Below, piece after piece: positions 61,740 to 64,000 of a DNA stretch of 64,000 bases (the stretch's first letter is position 1; every line of letters starts with the position of its first letter). The stretch is taken from positions 146,969-210,968 of the forward strand of contig CAUYUJ010017876.1 of NCBI GenBank assembly GCA_963575745.1, written 5' to 3'. Both the position numbers and the translations under genes were made by a program. The notes beneath the pieces are model-generated. The model saw only the letters and a list, made by a program, of their open reading frames with translations, searched no databases and was not told the DNA's origin. The DNA is from Prorocentrum cordatum (taxonomy: Eukaryota > Sar > Dinophyceae > Prorocentrales > Prorocentraceae).

Positions 61740-62145
61740 CCCTCATCATCTTCAGCGGGCCATCCCGTCCCGCCGCTTCTGCCTGGCTTCTTCTGCCTGG
61801 CTTCTTCTCCTTCATCCTATCGTCTTCTTCTTCTTCTGCCTATCGTTCCCCCTCATCTTCTTCTGCCTGGCTTCTTCTCGCGCCGCCGGTCGGGTCGGGG
61901 GGGGGGCGATGGCGTCGCTCCCCAGGGGGCAGTCCCTCTGGATCCGCTTCTCGGGGCACGAACACGGCCACGCGAGGGCCGAAAGCGACACAAGAAGAAA
62001 CCGGCTGACAAAAAAAAATCGCACCGTCGGGGAGCTATACAATAAAATAATAAATATGTATGATCAAATATACTAGTAGTACTAGTAGTAGTAGTACTAG
62101 AGAGAAGAGTACAATATTAAGAGATATATATATATATATATATTA
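61740..62145. repeat. CTTCTT/TGCCTGG repeats and AT-rich microsatellites
   Basis: TGCCTGGCTTCTTC units occur at 61,780-61,880 together with CATCTTCTTC words. TAGTAC/TAG repeats (62,070-62,102) and a TA array (62,124-62,145) follow after unique sequence. Confidence 0.8.
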
Positions 62146-63220
62146 CATATGGGTTCTTCCGTGCGTCCCCCGCCCCTCCCCGCCAGTAACTCGGCGACGC
62201 CGTCTCTGTTTGTCGCCCACCACCCGGACGCCTCGTTCACTGGTGCCCCGGGCTGCGCCGCGCCGGCAAGGGCAGAGCGCGCAGGGACTGCGCGACGTGG
62301 GCAGCTTTCCCAGATCCCCGGCGAATGATCTGTTCAACCATGCAGCGGGTTTTCCTCCATTCCGGCGCCCGGAGGGCAGTTTTCGGGCCGGGGGACCATT
62401 AGAAATGGTTCCGGGACGGTTGAGACTTCTGGGGCGGCGGATGGAAAAACATATGGGAGGATGTCAGGGGTTACCGTCACCGACCAAGTTAAGACAAGCA
62501 GGCTGGACGATCAAAGCACGAGGATGTTTCTGTTGTCAGATTCGTGCTGGCATTTTTTCCCTGCGGGGCTTCTCTGGGCCAAGCTGGACGATGTGAATGC
62601 AGGAGGGTGTGGAGTCGTTGCTCCTTCTCGAGCTCCCCTTTTTGCCCTCGCCCTTCCTATTTCTCTCTCTCCCTCCTGCTCCCGCCCTCCTCCGTTTTCC
62701 ACTTTTGCGATCTTGCCCCTCTGTCTGGTTGACCCCGTTATCCTTTTACCCCGTTCCCCATTGCTGCAAGAGTCCATCGACGCAGCGGCATTGCGGCCTC
62801 ATCATTCGAGTCAGCTGGGGAACATGGTGTGTTTTTTCAAAAAAAAATTCCTCTTGCACCGCTTGTTAGCTGAAGTTCGCCCAACACGCCATCAGAACTG
62901 TATATATGTGCAGGCCGCTGTTTCATGTAGCGATTTTTCCGGGCTCCTTAGGCACTGGCAACTGCAATAGTTTTTTTTTGTGTGTTCCTTTCCCAGTCTT
63001 GCATCTGGCCACTTCAAGGATTTCACATGCAAGTTTGGCTCCTCTTCTTGAGCCGAAGTTTTGCCCCTGCCAATCCCGCTTCCACTGAGCACCCGTTTTT
63101 TCGCCCACCTGGCCCCGAGGATTTCCTCTTCAAGTTTCGCTTCCTTCTCACGAGCCGCAGTTCTGATGCGCCATCCCCGGTCCCCGGACTTCCTGGCGTT
63201 CCTCGGCGACGGGCTTCGTC
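62146..63220. other. Gene-poor interval with a partial D1 repeat
   Basis: D1 copy at 62,358-62,440 (+): TTCCGGCGCCCGG, TTTTCGGGCC, GGGACCATTAGAAATGG, CCGGGACGG. Otherwise no recognised feature. Confidence 0.5.
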
Positions 63221-64000
63221 GAGCACGGCGGGCTGGTGGACGGCTCGCAAACTGCTCAGCGGGCAGAATTCGCCGAGGCGGTGCAGGCGCTAAGTCTGGT
63301 CGGAGGGCCGGGCGACATCGTCGCCGAACCTGCTTCATCAGCCGCGGCGTGGCGGCCGTCCATCCGCGACGGGGCGAGTCCCGCGGAGTGGGCGCGCGCG
63401 GATTTGTTGGAGTGCGTCGCCCCGCACTGCCGCAGCGGCGCCTTGCGCACGAGGTTGGTCAAGGCGCATGTGGACGTCGCGGCGGCCCGCGAGCGTGGGG
63501 CCTCCCTTGAGGACCACGCAGGCAGCGCGGCCGCGGACCGCCTCGCTAGCCACGCGGCCAGAGCCCGCTTGCCCCTTCCTGCAGTCCTCCTGGAGCGCGA
63601 GCGAGGGCTGGACGCACTCGCTGCAGTGCAGCGGGTGGCGGCAGCCGTGGAGCTGGCCGTGCTGAAGGCCAACGACGGCGACGGCGCCCACTGAGCCCCG
63701 CGTGCGCTCGCGCCGTGCGGCCGCCGGGGCGCAGGCGGCGGCGCGTGCCCTGCGAGGGCGACGAAAGCGGCAGTGGCGGCCGCCGCGGCCGCTCGCGCGC
63801 GTAGGCTCCGCATCCTGCGCGGCGCCCCACGGCGGCGGGAGCAGCCGCCGCCAGTGCCCTCTTCGCTGGTGCGGCGTGGAGGGCCAACGCGTCGTCTTGG
63901 GTAGCATGCCTCCGCTGCGGCTGCTGGGCGCCGACGTGGTCGCGGCCGGCAAGCACGCCGTGCAGCGGCTGGGTCCCGCCGTTGCCGCCGCATGCCGCCG
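63221..64000 (+). pseudogene. LINE RNase H and C-terminal tail, cut by the window end
   Basis: An open frame at 63,236-63,694 reads SQTAQRAEFAEAVQALSLVG then VKAHVDVAAARERGASLEDH, AGSAAADRLASHAARA. RAE (catalytic Glu helix), VKAH and the AADRLA helix are typical of LINE-type RNase H; the DSD segment expected after the first helix is poorly kept (DIVAEPASS). After its stop at 63,694, frame 3 from 63,906 gives GADVVAAGKHAVQRLG, which could start a zinc-binding tail like that at 2,599-3,177. The upstream RT is not visible within 3 kb, so this is a 5'-truncated copy, or its upstream part is too decayed to see. Confidence 0.5.

Overview
This window looks like nuclear DNA of a dinoflagellate. The clearest marker is at 38,087-38,108: a 22-nt match, with one mismatch, to the dinoflagellate trans-spliced leader (SL), placed directly before an ATG. 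The retroelement proteins (a gag-like protein, an RT with YIDN, and a C5-type methyltransferase-like protein) also resemble families I know from dinoflagellate genomes. The DNA is GC-rich and full of micro- and minisatellites. I could not assign a genus. I see no convincing host gene: every recognisable protein-coding stretch belongs to a retroelement. Some stretches could hide exons of intron-rich genes that I cannot recognise by eye.

Layout. 1-38 kb is repeat-dominated. It holds a 1.4-kb GAT/ATG microsatellite (984-2,410), a minus-strand LINE tail (2,599-3,177), GAG/GAT arrays, 90-bp, 61-bp, 73-bp and about 40-bp minisatellites, a 100-N assembly gap (13,495-13,594), a 716-bp tandem duplication (21.5-23.0 kb), a 1.3-1.7-kb repeated module (24-27 kb) and a segmental repeat with CTTGG-rich sequence (33.8-36.2 kb). 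Short inverted-repeat (MITE-like) elements are scattered through it, along with several dispersed repeats of 95-200 bp.

38.1-43.6 kb is a decayed, nearly full-length LINE that starts with the SL. It encodes a coiled-coil/RNA-binding-like region, an AP-type endonuclease, a reverse transcriptase with lost catalytic aspartates, and a C-terminal zinc finger. Three poly-G tracts interrupt it.

43.86-50.66 kb is the most interesting unit. It is a 6.8-kb tyrosine-recombinase retrotransposon with Ngaro/PAT-type split direct repeats (A1 ... B1-A2-B2). It encodes a small Cys-rich membrane protein, a gag-like protein, an RT-RNase H, a tyrosine recombinase and a C5-methyltransferase-like protein. Stop and start codons overlap at two of the gene junctions. 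It sits inside a TCG array.

51-58 kb holds more MITEs, pieces that may be LINE ORF1, and AT-rich microsatellites. 58,212-61,726 is a 3.5-kb terminal-inverted-repeat element with a perfect 8-bp target-site duplication; its cargo is a satellite of about 33 copies of a 90-bp unit. A 138-bp relative with the same ends lies at 30,492-30,629. The window ends in the RNase H/zinc tail of another LINE (63.2-64.0 kb).

All family identifications come from reading motifs by eye; no database search was run.
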